DNA from: Colius striatus
Taxonomy: Eukaryota; Chordata; Aves; Coliiformes; Coliidae
Assembly: GCF_028858725.1 (NCBI RefSeq)
Contig: NC_084768.1
Location: 4,447,853-4,511,852, forward strand
Direction: 5' to 3'
DNA length: 64,000 bases
This document shows, piece by piece, positions 1 to 27,559 of the stretch. Position numbers and translations under genes: made by a program. The notes below the pieces were generated by a model, which did no database searches, was not told the origin of the DNA, and was given only the letters and a program-made list of their open reading frames with translations. The stretch's first letter is position 1. Each line of letters begins with the position of its first letter.

Positions 1-58
1 ACATGCAGAGAAGAGGCATGTTGGCCTTGACTTACCTTGCCATGTCTTTTTAACCTAG

Positions 59-151
59 TTTTGTGTGAGGATAGAGAAGAACCCTGGCCTTGGTTTTAGT
101 ATCAGTGGTGGAATAAGTGGACAAGGAAATCCATTCAAACCCTCTGATAAG
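59..151 (+). CDS. LRRC7: LRRC7 exon, start of PDZ domain
   Basis: The acceptor is AACCTAG at 52-58 and the donor is AAG|GTAAGT at 151/152. The 93 bases give 31 whole codons and contain the GLGF ligand-binding loop. Moving the start a few bases within the TTTTGTGTGAG stretch is possible but less likely. Confidence 0.9.
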
Positions 152-3100
152 GTAAGTCACCTCTTTGTCTCTAAATGGTCCTTGTTTTAGAGTGCCAAAT
201 GGTGCAGGTGTAGATAACAGGAGTGACATTTTTGCCCGTTTCTGATGTGATGATGGGAAGAATTTCCCCACACTTGGGGTTTTTTTGGTAGGAGAGTGAC
301 ATTAGGGGTTTTTTTCCTGATTAATAAGGACAAGAGTGAAGCCAGAAATCCCATGGGTATCTGCCTTATATTCCATGTGTAAGATAATTTTTCAAGCTGT
401 TTTCTGAAGAATCCTCTCTCTCACCAGAGGGAATACTAAACCAGCAGTAGCATCAGTACCAGGGTTTGTAGCAGCTGTATGAAATGAAACCAGCCTGGCC
501 TGCAAATTGGTCTGGAGCTCATTGGCAGCACAGCAAGGAGTCCTCTGTTTGGTGCTGCAAATTAAACATGTCACTGTTATGGTATGTGATGATCAGGGAG
601 TCTCAGTATCTGTTCTAGGAGTTACACCTTTAAGAGGTTGATAAATCTCTTTACGGAAGCCTAATAAAAACAGAGCATCTGGTGATCACCAGCTATATGG
701 GCTTTTAGGATTAGGAAATGGACACTCAGACCTCTAAATTTGTTCTGTGCAGTAAAACTGACTGGAGTTTGTTGAAAAACAGATAGTATGGGTACCTCTC
801 TGCTAAACATGTTCTCGTTGTTCATATTCTTTGGTAACACTGGTTTTAAGAGGCGGTCATAACTTCCATAAATAAGGTGAGGGAGCACTGGAAGGGGCTG
901 CCCAGGTGGGCTGTGGAGTCTCCTTCTCTGGAGACATTCATAGAATCATAGAATCATGGAATGGTGGGGGTTGGGAGGGACCTTTAGAAATCATCCAGTC
1001 CCACCCCCCTGCAGAAGCAGGTCCCACCTAGATCAGGTCACACAAGAACACATCCAGGCGAGTCTCTCCAAGGAAGGAGCCTCCACACCTTCCCTGGGCA
1101 GCCTGGGCCAGGGCTCCCTCACCTCACAGTGGAATAGTTTTTTCTTATGTTTAAATGAAACTTCCCATGTTCCAGTTTCATCCCATCACCCCTTGTGACA
1201 TTCAAACCCAGCTGGACGAGTTCCTGTGTGACCTACCCTAGGTGGTCCTGCTCTGGCAGTGGGGGTTGCACTGGATGAGCTTTCCAGCTCCCTTCCAGCC
1301 CTTGAGATTGTGTGATTCTGTGATGTTTTGCAAATGATGAATTAAAACCATCTTTTCATCCTTTCTCAAAAGTTTGAGGTCTGTGTGCAAATTAACAACA
1401 TAATTCCCCCCACACACACTCTGAATTACAAGAGGAAGCCGATTGAAAATGTGAGATATGCTTGGAAATACCAATCTAACACAATCTTAATGCCTTTCTG
1501 TTTCCTCATTGATAACCCCTGTTCTGAACTTCAAGGATAGTTCCATCTAACATACATAACTACCAGGCACAGTAACCACCTTCCCCTAAAGCATGCTTGA
1601 TTTGGAGTCCTTTGAGACTGTGCACTGGAATCACACTTTGTAACATCACGAGGGGCTTTTCCACACTTTATAATGTATGATGATAGAATTAAGCCATACT
1701 TCCCCCCCTCTGTCACTTGCCTGCAATTGTTGAAGAGCCTGTATCCCACTGTGGATGTGTCTGCACCAGTCACACGAGCAGTAACAGCTCTGACAGGCTT
1801 TACCAGTAACAGAAATGCAGAACTGTGTGCTTAGGGAGTGACGGGGTGGTTATCATGAAGGCATTTATAGTTGGAAGGCTTTTTTTAATGTGTTTTTGCT
1901 CTGAAACGTTGCTTCCTACACTCTTAAATCAGGTTTTTCGTGTTGTAAATATGACTGAGGTGGTGAGAGGGCAATGCTGTCTCTCGTGACACACGGCAGT
2001 TGTCTGTGGTGGCTTTGTCACAGGGCTGAAACGCGAGCACCCCGAGCTCAGGGTTTGTGTGGGTCACAGGTGTACTGGCTGGTTCCTGCTCCTTTTGTGT
2101 GATGATACCAAGCAGGGAGTTCCTCTGGTGTCTCAAGGAGCAAAGTGAGTGGCTCACATTTAGCCTACGCTCAGTTGGAGGGCTGCTCAAAGGGGTTTGG
2201 CCTCCGGAGCAGAGAACGAGAGAGCAAGGGCAGGGCGGCGCAGGCTGCATGAGCTGGCTGGGAAATGTACTCATTATCTCTAGGAGCCCAGTCTTTGACA
2301 TGGGGGTTTATTAATGTCTTTTACTGAAATGATGAAAACCAATCTGAAAATATCCTTTATTACTTAGTAATTTGTCCCCTTTCAAAGTGATTCACTCCTC
2401 AGACACTGGGTTAAGTGGCATTAGGGCTGCAGGCCGTTGTACTGAGCATCTCAAGGGCTGAATGTCAAGAGTGCTGCTTAGGAATCTTTTTCAACTTCTA
2501 TTTTTCCTCTGGGAAGTAAAGCTCCCTGTATAGATTACAGTACAAATTATTCTAATAAAGAAATGCTTGCTCCATTGTAATTATCCTCCTGATAACCCTG
2601 TTCCTCTTGTCCTATTCAAGCTGGACAGTATTTTGTGACGTGGAATCTCAGTTTCAAATGACCCACAATTACACTTGTATCAGCTGCTAACTAGCAGGTC
2701 TTGGAGAGCTGCTGCAAACCCATACTAGTGCTTGACTACAAACAGAGGGTTTAGTCTTTAGACCTTTTCCAGAGTAAATCAGGCCCCCAGATAGGGAGAG
2801 ACCTATATTTTGAGACCTAGTTCTTGGTGAAAGCATCCTAACCTCTGTTACTTCTGACTTATAGGGTATCTTTGTTACTAGGGTTCAGCCTGACGGACCA
2901 GCATCCAGCCTGCTCCAGCCTGGCGACAAGATCCTCCAGGTATGGATGGATTTCACTGCTTTGTAACTGAGCTGGCTCTGTGCATCTTGCAATGATGTTG
3001 TTTTCAGTACGAGTTAGCTGCTAGGCTTCTTATTGTGGTACTGTAATACTGGTTCACAACAGTGTTGCTCACACTGCTTTTGAAAGCTGGGCTAAGGAGG

Positions 3101-3851
3101 AAGGAATAGAGCCATTTGAAAACAAACTGGGGACGTGAAAGACAGGCAGTGGGGTGTGCTGTGTGAATGAAACCTGGGGAGCACACTGAGAGCAGAGGGC
3201 CCCAGCATGGCGAGGAGGCTGCTGCCTCCTGCTCCTCGCAGGGATGCTGAATAAAGCACAGGGATGCCAGCACCAGCCTCCTGGGAGGGAACAGCGCTGC
3301 AGGAAAGGGTTAATGCTTACAGGTAGTCCCAGGAATGATCCGGGTGATGCAAGTTAAACTCTCAATTAAAAGAATCCATCTTTTCCACACTAACAGTGTG
3401 GGAAGGTGCAGGGAGGAGGGGAGGAGCAGTTTCAGGAGCGTTGGTGCCTGGCAAAGCATGTTGATAGGCTTCCCCTTTGCAGCTGATGTGACTGGGGCAG
3501 GGAGCTCTACAGGCACAGTTTTTGACCAAACTGCAATAGGCAATATTTTGGCCTTTCCTTTGTTGCCTCAGCATTTCTGAACACGCTCACAAGGAAACCA
3601 GCCACTGCTGGATCCACAGTCGGGTCTTTGTGTGACACAGAGAAATCTCAGCCAAACAGCTGCTTAATTTTGGCACGTGAGTGAGTGTCTCTGAAAACTT
3701 GCGTTCCTGTGCCTCAGAGAAGCTTCTTGTCTTTCTGTTGCAGGCGAACGGACACAGTTTTGTACATATGGAACACGAGAAAGCTGTATTACTACTGAAG
3801 AGTTTCCAGAACACGGTAGACCTAGTTATCCAACGTGAGCTTACTGTCTAA
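59..3851 (+). CDS. LRRC7: LRRC7 (densin-180), C-terminal PDZ domain, last three coding exons (partial gene)
   Basis: Densin is a LAP-family scaffold (leucine-rich repeats plus one PDZ domain) of the postsynaptic density. Family knowledge links its C-terminal part to CaMKII and alpha-actinin. Three exons, 59-151, 2865-2939 and 3744-3851, join in frame to give 91 residues and a TAA stop. They make a complete PDZ domain: the carboxylate-binding loop [11 protein letters not shown] is in the first exon, [16 protein letters not shown] in the second, and [18 protein letters not shown] in the third. The protein ends RELTV, so the PDZ domain is the very C-terminus. The rest of the gene, including the leucine-rich repeats, lies to the left of the window. 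Related ERBIN and SCRIB have similar PDZ domains, but the neighbouring LRRC40, SRSF11 and ANKRD13C fix the identity by synteny. Confidence 0.95.
877..1325 (+). mobile_element. CR1 LINE fragment (plus), split by a second CR1
   Basis: The left part (877-940) has the GGGGCTGCCCAGG...GTGGAG phrase and the right part (1197-1325) ends in TGTGATTCTGTGATG, the CR1 3' end. The parts are separated by an oppositely oriented CR1. Confidence 0.85.
941..1196 (-). mobile_element. CR1 LINE fragment (minus) nested in another CR1
   Basis: It starts on the plus strand with the complement of the ATTCTATG tail (TAGAATCATAGAATCATGG) and ends at the 5'-truncated CCATCACCCCTTG phrase. GACATTCA flanks it on both sides (933-940, 1197-1204), which fits a target-site duplication. 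Confidence 0.85.
2865..2939 (+). CDS. LRRC7: LRRC7 exon, middle of PDZ domain
   Basis: The acceptor is ACTTATAG at 2857-2864 and the donor is CAG|GTATGG at 2939/2940. The 75 bases are 25 whole codons and join both neighbours at codon boundaries. Confidence 0.95.
3744..3851 (+). CDS. LRRC7: LRRC7 last coding exon with stop
   Basis: The acceptor is TGTTGCAG ending at 3743. The exon has 35 codons and TAA at 3849-3851. It carries the second PDZ helix (HEKAVLLLK) and last strand ([10 protein letters not shown]). Confidence 0.95.
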   Translation, partial: ANGHSFVHMEHEKAVLLLKSFQNTVDLVIQRELTV

Positions 3852-6299
3852 ATATTTTTTTATCAATAGTAAATATGTCTAGGCCAGATCTAATGTTCAA
3901 ACAGATTTATACATAGGAAACAAATCCTTGCCAATTGCTGGACCAATGGCAAACGGTAGTGCCAAATGTATGATACTCTATGTCAGTACCGATCATCCTG
4001 GAGAAAAATATATTAACTATATCAAAATATTGTTCATGTGGCTATGTATTAGTTTTAATTGTCAGCCTCTGGCTGTGCATTGGTGCGTTTTTTTAACCGA
4101 GTTACTTCTTAAAGTCGATTTCATATGGTTTCGAAACACAGAAGCACATAACAAATCCTTTAGGAATCCTGCTGTCCATCAGAAACACTGCCTCAAAGTT
4201 GTATATGCCTTTATAAAGAGAAAATATATTAAGCTGTACTTCCCATGAGATATTTCTATCATGTCACATACGAAAATATAGAGAAAAAGATATTTTCATA
4301 AACACCTCGAAGAAAGTATATATGAAATGAAATTTAATAATGTTCCTTTATTTTCAATGCAAAGATATTATATGCCTTATGAAAATACCTGTACATATGC
4401 AGTGTGTATAGCTGGCTCCATATTGATTAGCAGGACTGTCACTATACAGGGTGAGAGAATCAATTACACTGTCAACTCTGGGACCTAGATATAAACAACC
4501 CACGTGGAAATTGGTTACCTTTGCTTTGGCACTTTCAGTTGACTCCATGTGAACACACAAAGTGGACGGAAGGCGGGTTCAGACAGGTATGGTTCACAAA
4601 TGGGAGAAGGTTGGGATGGGTGACAGCAAAACTTCTTCTGTTGCTGCTATCATCTGGTTATTTATCTTTTTCACTTAATTATAGGCCCTTTCCTGACATC
4701 CCCTGTTCCCCCAGTCTCACCCCAGTTGGGTTGTATTCTGGTCCAGGCCGTGGCAGCCCCTGCACTGGTGAGGCCCTGACCTCTGTACAGTGCTTTGAGT
4801 AACCATCTCTTTAGCACAGCTCTGGCCTGAGCATCACGAGAGAGCAGTGATGGGCACTGCGTTCCCACTGGGTAGTTTGACCGCCCTCCTGGTAGAAAGC
4901 CTGTCACGATGCCCAGCAGAGATCCCAACTGCACGGAGCGCTGCCAGGCTGCTGCGAGGCTCCTGGTCAGACGGCCCTCCTGTACCTGACTGGCAGCAAG
5001 GCAGAGGGAAGCCTCCCACCAGATTTTGTCAGGGAATGCAGCTTCCATTGGCCTGAACGACACGGATGGCAGTGGACTGCAGGAGAGCAGGGACCTGCCC
5101 CGGCAGGGCCCCAGAGTGTGGCTGTCACACACGGACGGGCACAGCTGGGGACACGCCACTGCTCTGCTGGTAACAGCTTCAAGAAGCTTAAACCTTCTTC
5201 TCTTCTCATTGAGTGCACACTGACTGAGTAATTATACTCCAAATTAAAAGATGATACTGCCAGTGGCATAGTGCCCCATGTGCTCCATGGCCTCAGGAGT
5301 ACGGATACGCTCCGGGGTGGGCTGCAGCAGCCCTGTGTGGCTGGAGCCACCAAACCCCACCAGCTCTGCCAAAGCTTATCTGAAACTCCTGTAACATTCG
5401 TGGCATGTAACACTCAGAGGCCACAGTTTCCATTCTGAGGCTCTAATTGCCCTTTAGAAAGATTTATTCAAGATCATGTTCGGACAATTGTAGACACTCC
5501 GTAGCTTTTAGTTAATTATGTTGAATGGGAATCAGGTCCCTTAACTTCTGCCCCCAGTTCCTCAGTGGAGCTGCCTTTGTCTTTTCATGTGGAGCCCCTG
5601 TCCTGGGCGTGAGCACACGGTGTCCTGCCCAGTGTGCAGGAGGGAGTTAGAGTAAAATTGGGTTAGAGCGGCACACTGAAGGCTCCAGCTTGGCCAGAAC
5701 TCCCACCAGCTGTGGAAGGGGACTTAGGAGAGAGTTTGGACTCCCAGCTGAAACATAGGTCAGAGAGGCTTTGACACCAACCCCCAGTGCCCCAAAGACA
5801 CCAGGAGTTCTCTTTTTGGCATTATTTTAAATGAAGTTGGCTCTGGTGATGTTTAGATGGCACTTGTATTATGAGCAAGTAAAATTAATGGCACTACTTA
5901 GGATTTTTACTTTAATCCCTCAAAGTAATACAACAACTTTTGTCTTTCCTGGAAGGTCTCCCATAACCTCACAGGCACGATCAAGTGCAGCCCAGGTTGC
6001 GGGTTGGGCTCCAGGTTATGGGCAAACGTTGCACATTGCGATGGGTTTTATTCCTTTTTAACTACATGTGATTGCGTGGCAAGTGCTGGAGGCAGGCAGC
6101 AGGTCGCCCTGAGGTGAATCCATGCCTTTAGGGGTTCTTTTAGTGTGTGCAAATCGATTTTGGTCCAGGCGAGCACAGTCTCAAAAGGCGGCTGGTTTCT
6201 CCTCCTCTGGTTGTTTGTGCCCTCGGCCACACCGTGAGTCCTCCCACGGGGCCTGTGAAGGTGGCTCAGGCACGGCACCGCTGCGGCTGGTGCTGGGAG

Positions 6300-6390
6300 T
6301 TGTCAGCCTGACTGGAAGGGCTGTGTCAGCCTGACTGGGAAGACCGTGTTAGGCCTCAGGGAGGGCTGTGTGAGCCCCCAGGAAGGGCTG
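6300..6390. repeat. Degenerate minisatellite in LRRC7 3' UTR
   Basis: The phrase GTCAGCCTGACTGG is repeated, followed by further copies of a GGAAGGGCTGTG-like phrase, in about three to four diverged units. Confidence 0.6.
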
Positions 6391-8477
6391 TGCTGGGGCA
6401 GTGGGACAGCACAGGGCGAGTGGCAGTCAGCCAGCAGGAGCATGCCATTCGCGGTGTTCCCATGCAATAAACACTGAACTACTGATCCTCAGGGAAGGCA
6501 GTTCCCTTACCCTCACGTTGCCACAAGCGTTAAGGAGCTCTGTGGTTGGTGCCCGAGCTGCTGTTCCCGGGCTGCCCCTCGTGCCCCCACACCGAGGGCT
6601 GAAGCCCGTGGGCCAGGCCGGCAGGGACGCCTTTGCTTTCGTGCACTCTTGGGACAAGGAGATTCTTATGGGGAAAAACAGAGAAAGAAAAAAATGCTGC
6701 TTCCAAAATCCTTAAGCAAAAGGTGAAGCCCAGACCCCAGGAAGCCCTCAGGGCTCTCCAGTCATCGTCAGGTCCCCGCTTCCCCACTCACAGCTTGCGG
6801 TTTTGGCCTGGATGTTGGTAAACAGTGATGTTTAGAGGCTGGTGATTTTGCACATCGTCATATCTGTGTTGATGTTTTCCAAGGTGATTTTTAACCCATC
6901 CATGTCTGTTTGGCAGCACTACAGCATCCCTTGGGACGAGCATGGGCGTGTGGCCAGGGATGGCCGGGCCAGGGGACAGGCCCTGAGGCCAGGGACAGGC
7001 TGTGCGACAGCCCCTGCCACAGTCCAGGGGTGAGCCCAGAGCCTACGGCCTGAAGGGCTGCAGAGGCTGGTACAGGGAGGGGAAAGACATTGGAAACGTG
7101 GCTGCAACAGCTGGGTTTATAGCTCATGCAGGAATAGCTGAAAGGTGAACTCACTGATGTTAAGAGAGCATCGTGTTCACGAGCCTAAAACCCAAGTGAA
7201 AAGTAGTGGGGAGTGTTCAGGAGATTGGTTTGCTGTTGCTAGTGAGCACTTGGAATGTAAAGCTGTTCCTTGGTTAAACTTCTCTGGCTTGTAATATAGC
7301 ATTTAATTACCTTATGCAATCCAGAACATGCTTATTTCTAGCCATGTGTGTACATATGTATATGTCTGATAGAGATACATGCAACAGTAAATGCAAAGGC
7401 AGCGTGGGCTGAGTGCCCGTCCATTTCAGCCTGCTCACATGTGGGATGTCTCAAGAGGAGATGCGAGGTCAGTCAGTGCCGGGAGGGCTCGTTTCAGGGT
7501 ATTTGTCCCTGGGGCCAGGACAAGGGTCACAAAGTGTCGGGGACAGTCACTGCTGGGGGCCTCTCCCACAGGAGCTCCCCGTGCAGGGTCGCACGTTGCG
7601 CTGCAGGTAGGACGGAGCCCTGGTGTGATGCGTGTCTGTGCCTGTAAGTCAGCGCAGGGCATAGGAGGGGTGAGCTCATTCACACCCCCCTCAGCTTCTC
7701 ACTGCAGGGCTTTCCCATTCAGCATTTCCAACTGAGATTTTAGCTGCTGTTAGCTCTCCCTGCCCACCTTCTTTCACCTCAGCACTTCCCCCTTCCCCAA
7801 TCTCCTGCCTTCAAAAATCAGCTCTGCAGCAAACGCACAAAGCAGCACCATTTCACTCTCAGCCCAGCCGAGGTGAGGATTTCTTTCCCTTGTCAGCCTT
7901 GCCAGCGATGAGCGGAACACAACTGTTAACAATACAACTTTCAGGCCAGTAGTTTGGATAGGATAGGAGTTAATTGGTGGTTTGGTTTAAACACCTTCGT
8001 TTGGGGGTGTGCGGTGGCGGCGGCGGGCACCGAGCCGGAGGGCGGCTTGCCAGAGGTGGGATTTGCCAACTGTGGAGTTTGTTTCTCTTAAAAAAGAGCA
8101 ATGAAAAAGGGAAAAAAAAAAGAGGAAAAAACAAAAGGAAAAACCAAAAAGAAGAACCTTTTCTTTTGGCCCCTGTCCCTGGCCTCTGCAGCCCCGTCTC
8201 CGGCAGCGCCACGGGCTCCCCTCCCGGCGCCGGCTCCTTTTCTACTGTCAGTACTGTACCCTGTTCCCAGCCAACAGCTTCCTTGATGAGAAATTTTACC
8301 ATTTTATAACAAGACATGTTTAATGATGATGGAGATGGCTGTATTGTAATTAATATTTTGAGATAATTGTGATTTTGAGCTTAAATTATATACAGAAAAT
8401 GGTCATTTTTGTATGTGTTAAAAGATTGCTATATTACAAACGACTGACTGTACTTTTCAGTTGACTTACAGTATTCA

Positions 8478-8485
8478 TGTAAATA
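8478..8485 (+). promoter_or_regulatory. Pumilio response element in LRRC7 3' UTR
   Basis: TGTAAATA matches the PUF consensus UGUANAUA exactly and lies in the AT-rich, constrained-looking distal part of the UTR. Binding is inferred from the motif only. Confidence 0.45.
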
Positions 8486-8679
8486 AGGCTGAATGAAGAA
8501 ATATTTACTACTTTATTAACATAGATTGTGAATGTACTTAATGTTTTTTGCAGTATAAAGACTTACTGAACTTGAAAAAGCTGCTTCATTTTATGTGCAA
8601 ACAGGTACTTCAGAACTCGATTTTAACTCTCATGGTTCCGTGCCATCAGGTCCCCGCCCCCCCCGTCCCTTTGCACACG

Positions 8680-8721
8680 CCGGTTGTCTCCTCCCCGTCC
8701 CCGGTTGTCTCCTCCCCGGCC
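8680..8721. repeat. Two tandem copies of a 21-bp unit
   Basis: The unit CCGGTTGTCTCCTCCCCGTCC is present twice in a row (8680-8700, 8701-8721). The second copy differs at one base near its end. It lies in the GC-rich part of the LRRC7 3' UTR. Confidence 0.85.
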
Positions 8722-8916
8722 CGGTCCCACGCAGGACACCCACCCGTGAGGTGCACATCGTGTTTAGGATGCATTTTGCAGGCGCTTCTGTACATAAGAC
8801 AAATACAGGGACTAAACCAATGCTGTGCAGTGTATAGCAGAGCCATTTTTCGGCTTTGATGTACCCAACTTTTTCAGTATTTAAAAAAGGTGTTTTGAAT
8901 AACATGAAAAAGTCTC

Positions 8917-8922
8917 TTTATT
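8917..8922 (-). terminator. LRRC40: Candidate LRRC40 polyadenylation signal
   Basis: TTTATT on the plus strand reads AATAAA on the minus strand. It is the only canonical minus-strand hexamer I found between the LRRC40 stop (10350) and the LRRC7 3' end, and would give a UTR of about 1.4 kb. A non-canonical signal nearer the stop is equally possible. Confidence 0.35.
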
Positions 8923-8930
8923 GTATAAAT

Positions 8931-8936
8931 AATAAA
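8931..8936 (+). terminator. LRRC7: Polyadenylation signal, likely LRRC7 distal 3' end
   Basis: AATAAA on the plus strand, at the end of the AT-rich block and just before GC-rich sequence. It is the last good candidate before the LRRC40 3' region. Confidence 0.6.
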
Positions 8937-8955
8937 AACGTCACCTTATTGTAAT

Positions 8956-10349
8956 TGCTCTTTGTCCTCTTTTACTGCCAGGGAGGAGCTGAGGTGAGGG
9001 GAGCCCGTGGGCACCTGGCCCTCGAGGGGTTGGCACTGGCACCCCCCCCTCCGGGGGTGAGCGGGGTTAGAACAGGCTGGCAAATGCCGTAGGGAACACG
9101 GGGGAAACAAAGGCGAGGGGAAAGGAGCAGTTCCAGCGCCCAGGTGCCTACAGACCAGCTCTTGGCTTGTTGGACTCTGCCCCCATGCTCTGCATTGCCA
9201 TACCCAGGCTCTGCCCAAGCACCCCCAACCCCGGGGGCTCCAGACACACTGGGCACTGCTGCTCCTTCTCTGAGCAGGGTGTGGGTCCAGCACAGCTGCA
9301 AGAGGGACAGCGATGTCCTCGTCCTCGCTGGCAGGTGCTCCCTGAATCTGGAGACCCTGAGGGTAAGTGAAGTGTGTGTTGTGCATTTTGTGTGACTTCT
9401 GGACAGTGCCAAAACCTGGGAAGTTTAACATTGAACTGCACTAAATTCTGTGGTGTCACAGAAAGGCTGGGTGGGCACAGGAAAACATTCCTTCCAGGTG
9501 CCTGTCTCTTGTAGGCACATGCCTGAGGGAGGAAACCCAGGTGGTGACATATGGAGGAGGAAGCCCTCAATCCTGTCCCTGGGTCAGCCCTGCTGGGGCT
9601 GGGGCCTCAGGAACTGCTGCTGCTGCTGCTGCTTCCTGGGGCTCGTTAAAGCTCAAACTGCATCCTCCAACACCCCACCCCACCCCTTCCACCCCCCCCC
9701 CGGGCATCCCCCTGGGATCTCCTCCCTCCCTCCAAGAGGGAGCTGCAGCTCCAGGGTGAGCAGTACAGCAGCCCTTCACCTTCTGTTACTCAGATCCATG
9801 ATTACTGTTATTATAAGGTATTGCTTCCAGGACATGCAAGTGTATTTAAATAAAGAATGAGAAGTACCTAAATGCTACTGGCCAGAAAGGTTGCTGCAGT
9901 GTATGCTCAGGTCCCGCTGCAGCCCCCAGCCCTCCTGCCAGCCCCCTGCCTCAGGGCCAGTGCTTGGAGGCTGCAGTGCTGAGGGGCCTCGTACCTGTGG
10001 GGAGGTTATAAAACAGGCGCACAAAGAAATCCAAGTGCTCGCTTCTGCCTTTTGCTCAAACATTTCATGTTGACAATTCTTTTCAAAACTCAGCCTCGGT
10101 GTGGAAGCCCCATGCCTGGGCCAGCAGCAGCCAGCAGCAGCCCTCCTGCAGGAAGGGTGAGGTACAGAGGGGTGCTGGAACACGCTCTGGGAACAAGCAG
10201 CCTCGAGGGGAAAGCGCTCCATGGGCGAGTTCCATTAACATGCGTGAGGTACAAACTGTGGCACAACGCTTAGGGCCCCACCGGGCCTGGTGGGGAGGAG
10301 GAGGAGGAGGGCAGGGGAGGAGGAGGAAGGCAGCAGGGCCGTGCTGTGC
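8956..10349 (-). other. LRRC40: LRRC40 3' UTR / convergent 3' region
   Basis: The stretch lies after the LRRC40 stop. It is GC-rich, with a homopyrimidine tract at about 9660-9735, a (CTG)6 run at 9614-9631 and a GGA-rich stretch at 10290-10330. No coding potential on either strand was convincing. Confidence 0.45.
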
Positions 10350-25973
<15,624 letters not shown>

Positions 25974-26260
25974 CCCTGCGCACGGCCGGCCCGGCGCCGC
26001 CCGCCAGCAGGCGGGGCCCCGCGCTGGCAGCCGCCCCTGCCTCGGCGCGGCTCGGCGAGGCGAGGCTCGGCTCGGCTCGGGAGCCGCCGTTTCCCGCCCA
26101 GCGCTGCGGGGTGGAAGCCGCGAGCCCGAAATGGGGCCTGGAAACGGGAGCGGGGCCGGACAGCCGAGCCGCTCCGTCTCGGAGGCCCGAAGGAACCTCT
26201 GCTGCTCCCCGGAGCAAGGCGCCCGCTGCGGGCCCCGGCACTGCTGTGCAGCGGGAAGGG

Positions 26261-27559
26261 GCCGTTTGCACGCCGACCCTCACAGCTGTGCCCTGGGCGG
26301 TTTTCATCACCCACATCTGCTCGCGGGTTTGGCCATAACCCCCCTCCAACAAACGCGAGGACAAAGGACGAGGCCCGAAGAGCATCTGGTGTGGATCCAC
26401 ACAGCCTGTGCACAAAGCCAGACTGGAAACTCCAGTTGCCAACACAACTGGCGCGTCATGCAGAGCTCTCTTCTCACCCTTCCTCTCCCCCGTTTTTTTT
26501 TGCTAAGGTCTTCACCTTTGCACAAGTGTGAATCCAGACCCAATAACCTGTGTTCATACATACACGTCAGGCATACCAAATTAAAAGCCCACTTTGACAT
26601 CAGCTTACTGTTTCTCTGTAGTCCAGAGACTTAGATAAACTATTATAGACGGGAAAATTCTGGCAGCCCACCAATGCCTGAGATTAACAGGGACCAGTCG
26701 GCGCTGCTCCTGTTGAGTCAGACAGGGACCATGTTGAGTCAGACAGGGACCAGTCGGCGCTGCTCCTGTTGAGTCAGAGCCGTGTCTGCCGGATTCTACC
26801 AGCAGTTCCTGCCGAGAGCTGTGAAAAAGGAGCGTGTTTCCCCTCAGTCACTGGTGTTTTTAGCTGTAGCTCTTCCCTGGCTGCTGTGTCAAACACTACC
26901 CTTTCTGCAGCATCTTCTCCTGGCAGATTGGTTGCGTATTTAGTTAAGGACCAAATACCACATTAGGTAAATAAGCAAGGGAGGGTTAAAACAAGGAAAT
27001 GTCATACTTCTGACACTAGCTCTTGACTAAAGATTTTGGCCTTGTTATTTCCTTCTTCTTCTTCATTTCCCTTTTTTTCCCTTGTTTCTTCTCTCTTTGG
27101 GAGTCACCAGGCAACGCTCCACAGGAAGATGGTGGGTGTTTCAACTGAATATTAAAGAAAGGTTCTGGAAATCTCAGAGCCTGCATGGAGGCTTCACGTT
27201 GAGCCTCATGTTTGTTCCTGTAAGAGGAAGATGTACGTGGAAGGGTGTTAAGCAAGCGGGAGCTGTAGGAGCCAGCAGTCACGGCAGTGGACAGGGAGAG
27301 CTGGGCACAGGGCCCAGTAGTATTGTATAGCTTGAAAATCGCCTTCGTGGACGTCAGAAATAGCCGCTTTATTTACACTCTGGTGCCAATGGTGACAGAA
27401 CTGGAAGTGCAGACAGCACTCAGAGCCGCAGTACGCTCATCTCTGAGCCACAAAACATCCACACCACACCACATGAACACAGCTGCTGTGTGCCAGGGAG
27501 TCTGCCTGATAACTGTCCAGCGCTCGGCCCTGAAGCTGCCCCCGGTCACGCCTCAGGAG
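26261..27559. other. LRRC40-SRSF11 intergenic sequence
   Basis: Ordinary sequence of intermediate GC separates two CpG islands. The only notable structure is the AP-1-like triplication at 26688-26778. I saw no gene; the long open frames at its edges come from GC richness. Confidence 0.6.
26688..26778. repeat. Three tandem units each ending in TGAGTCA
   Basis: Units of 35, 21 and 35 bases (26688-26722, 26723-26743, 26744-26778) share CAGGGACCA and TGTTGAGTCAGA. The middle unit lacks 14 internal bases. Each unit carries an exact AP-1/NF-E2 core TGAGTCA (26714, 26735, 26770). Confidence 0.85.

Larger units (their letters stand above)
152..2864 (+). other. LRRC7: LRRC7 intron
   Basis: This intron joins two PDZ exons. 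It contains a CR1 element with a second CR1 inserted into it (877-1325, listed separately). I saw no convincing gene or RNA in the rest. Confidence 0.8.
3852..8955 (+). other. LRRC7: Probable long LRRC7 3' UTR
   Basis: No coding signal follows the LRRC7 stop. AT-rich stretches at about 3850-4560 and 8290-8630 look like UTR sequence under constraint. The stretch closes with AATAAA at 8931-8936. A Pumilio-type element TGTAAATA lies at 8478-8485. GC-rich, poorly structured sequence fills about 4850-5400 and 6100-7700. An internal AATAAA at 6466 and an ATTAAA near 5244 could give shorter forms. The exact end is inferred; brain mRNA reads would settle it. Confidence 0.55.
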
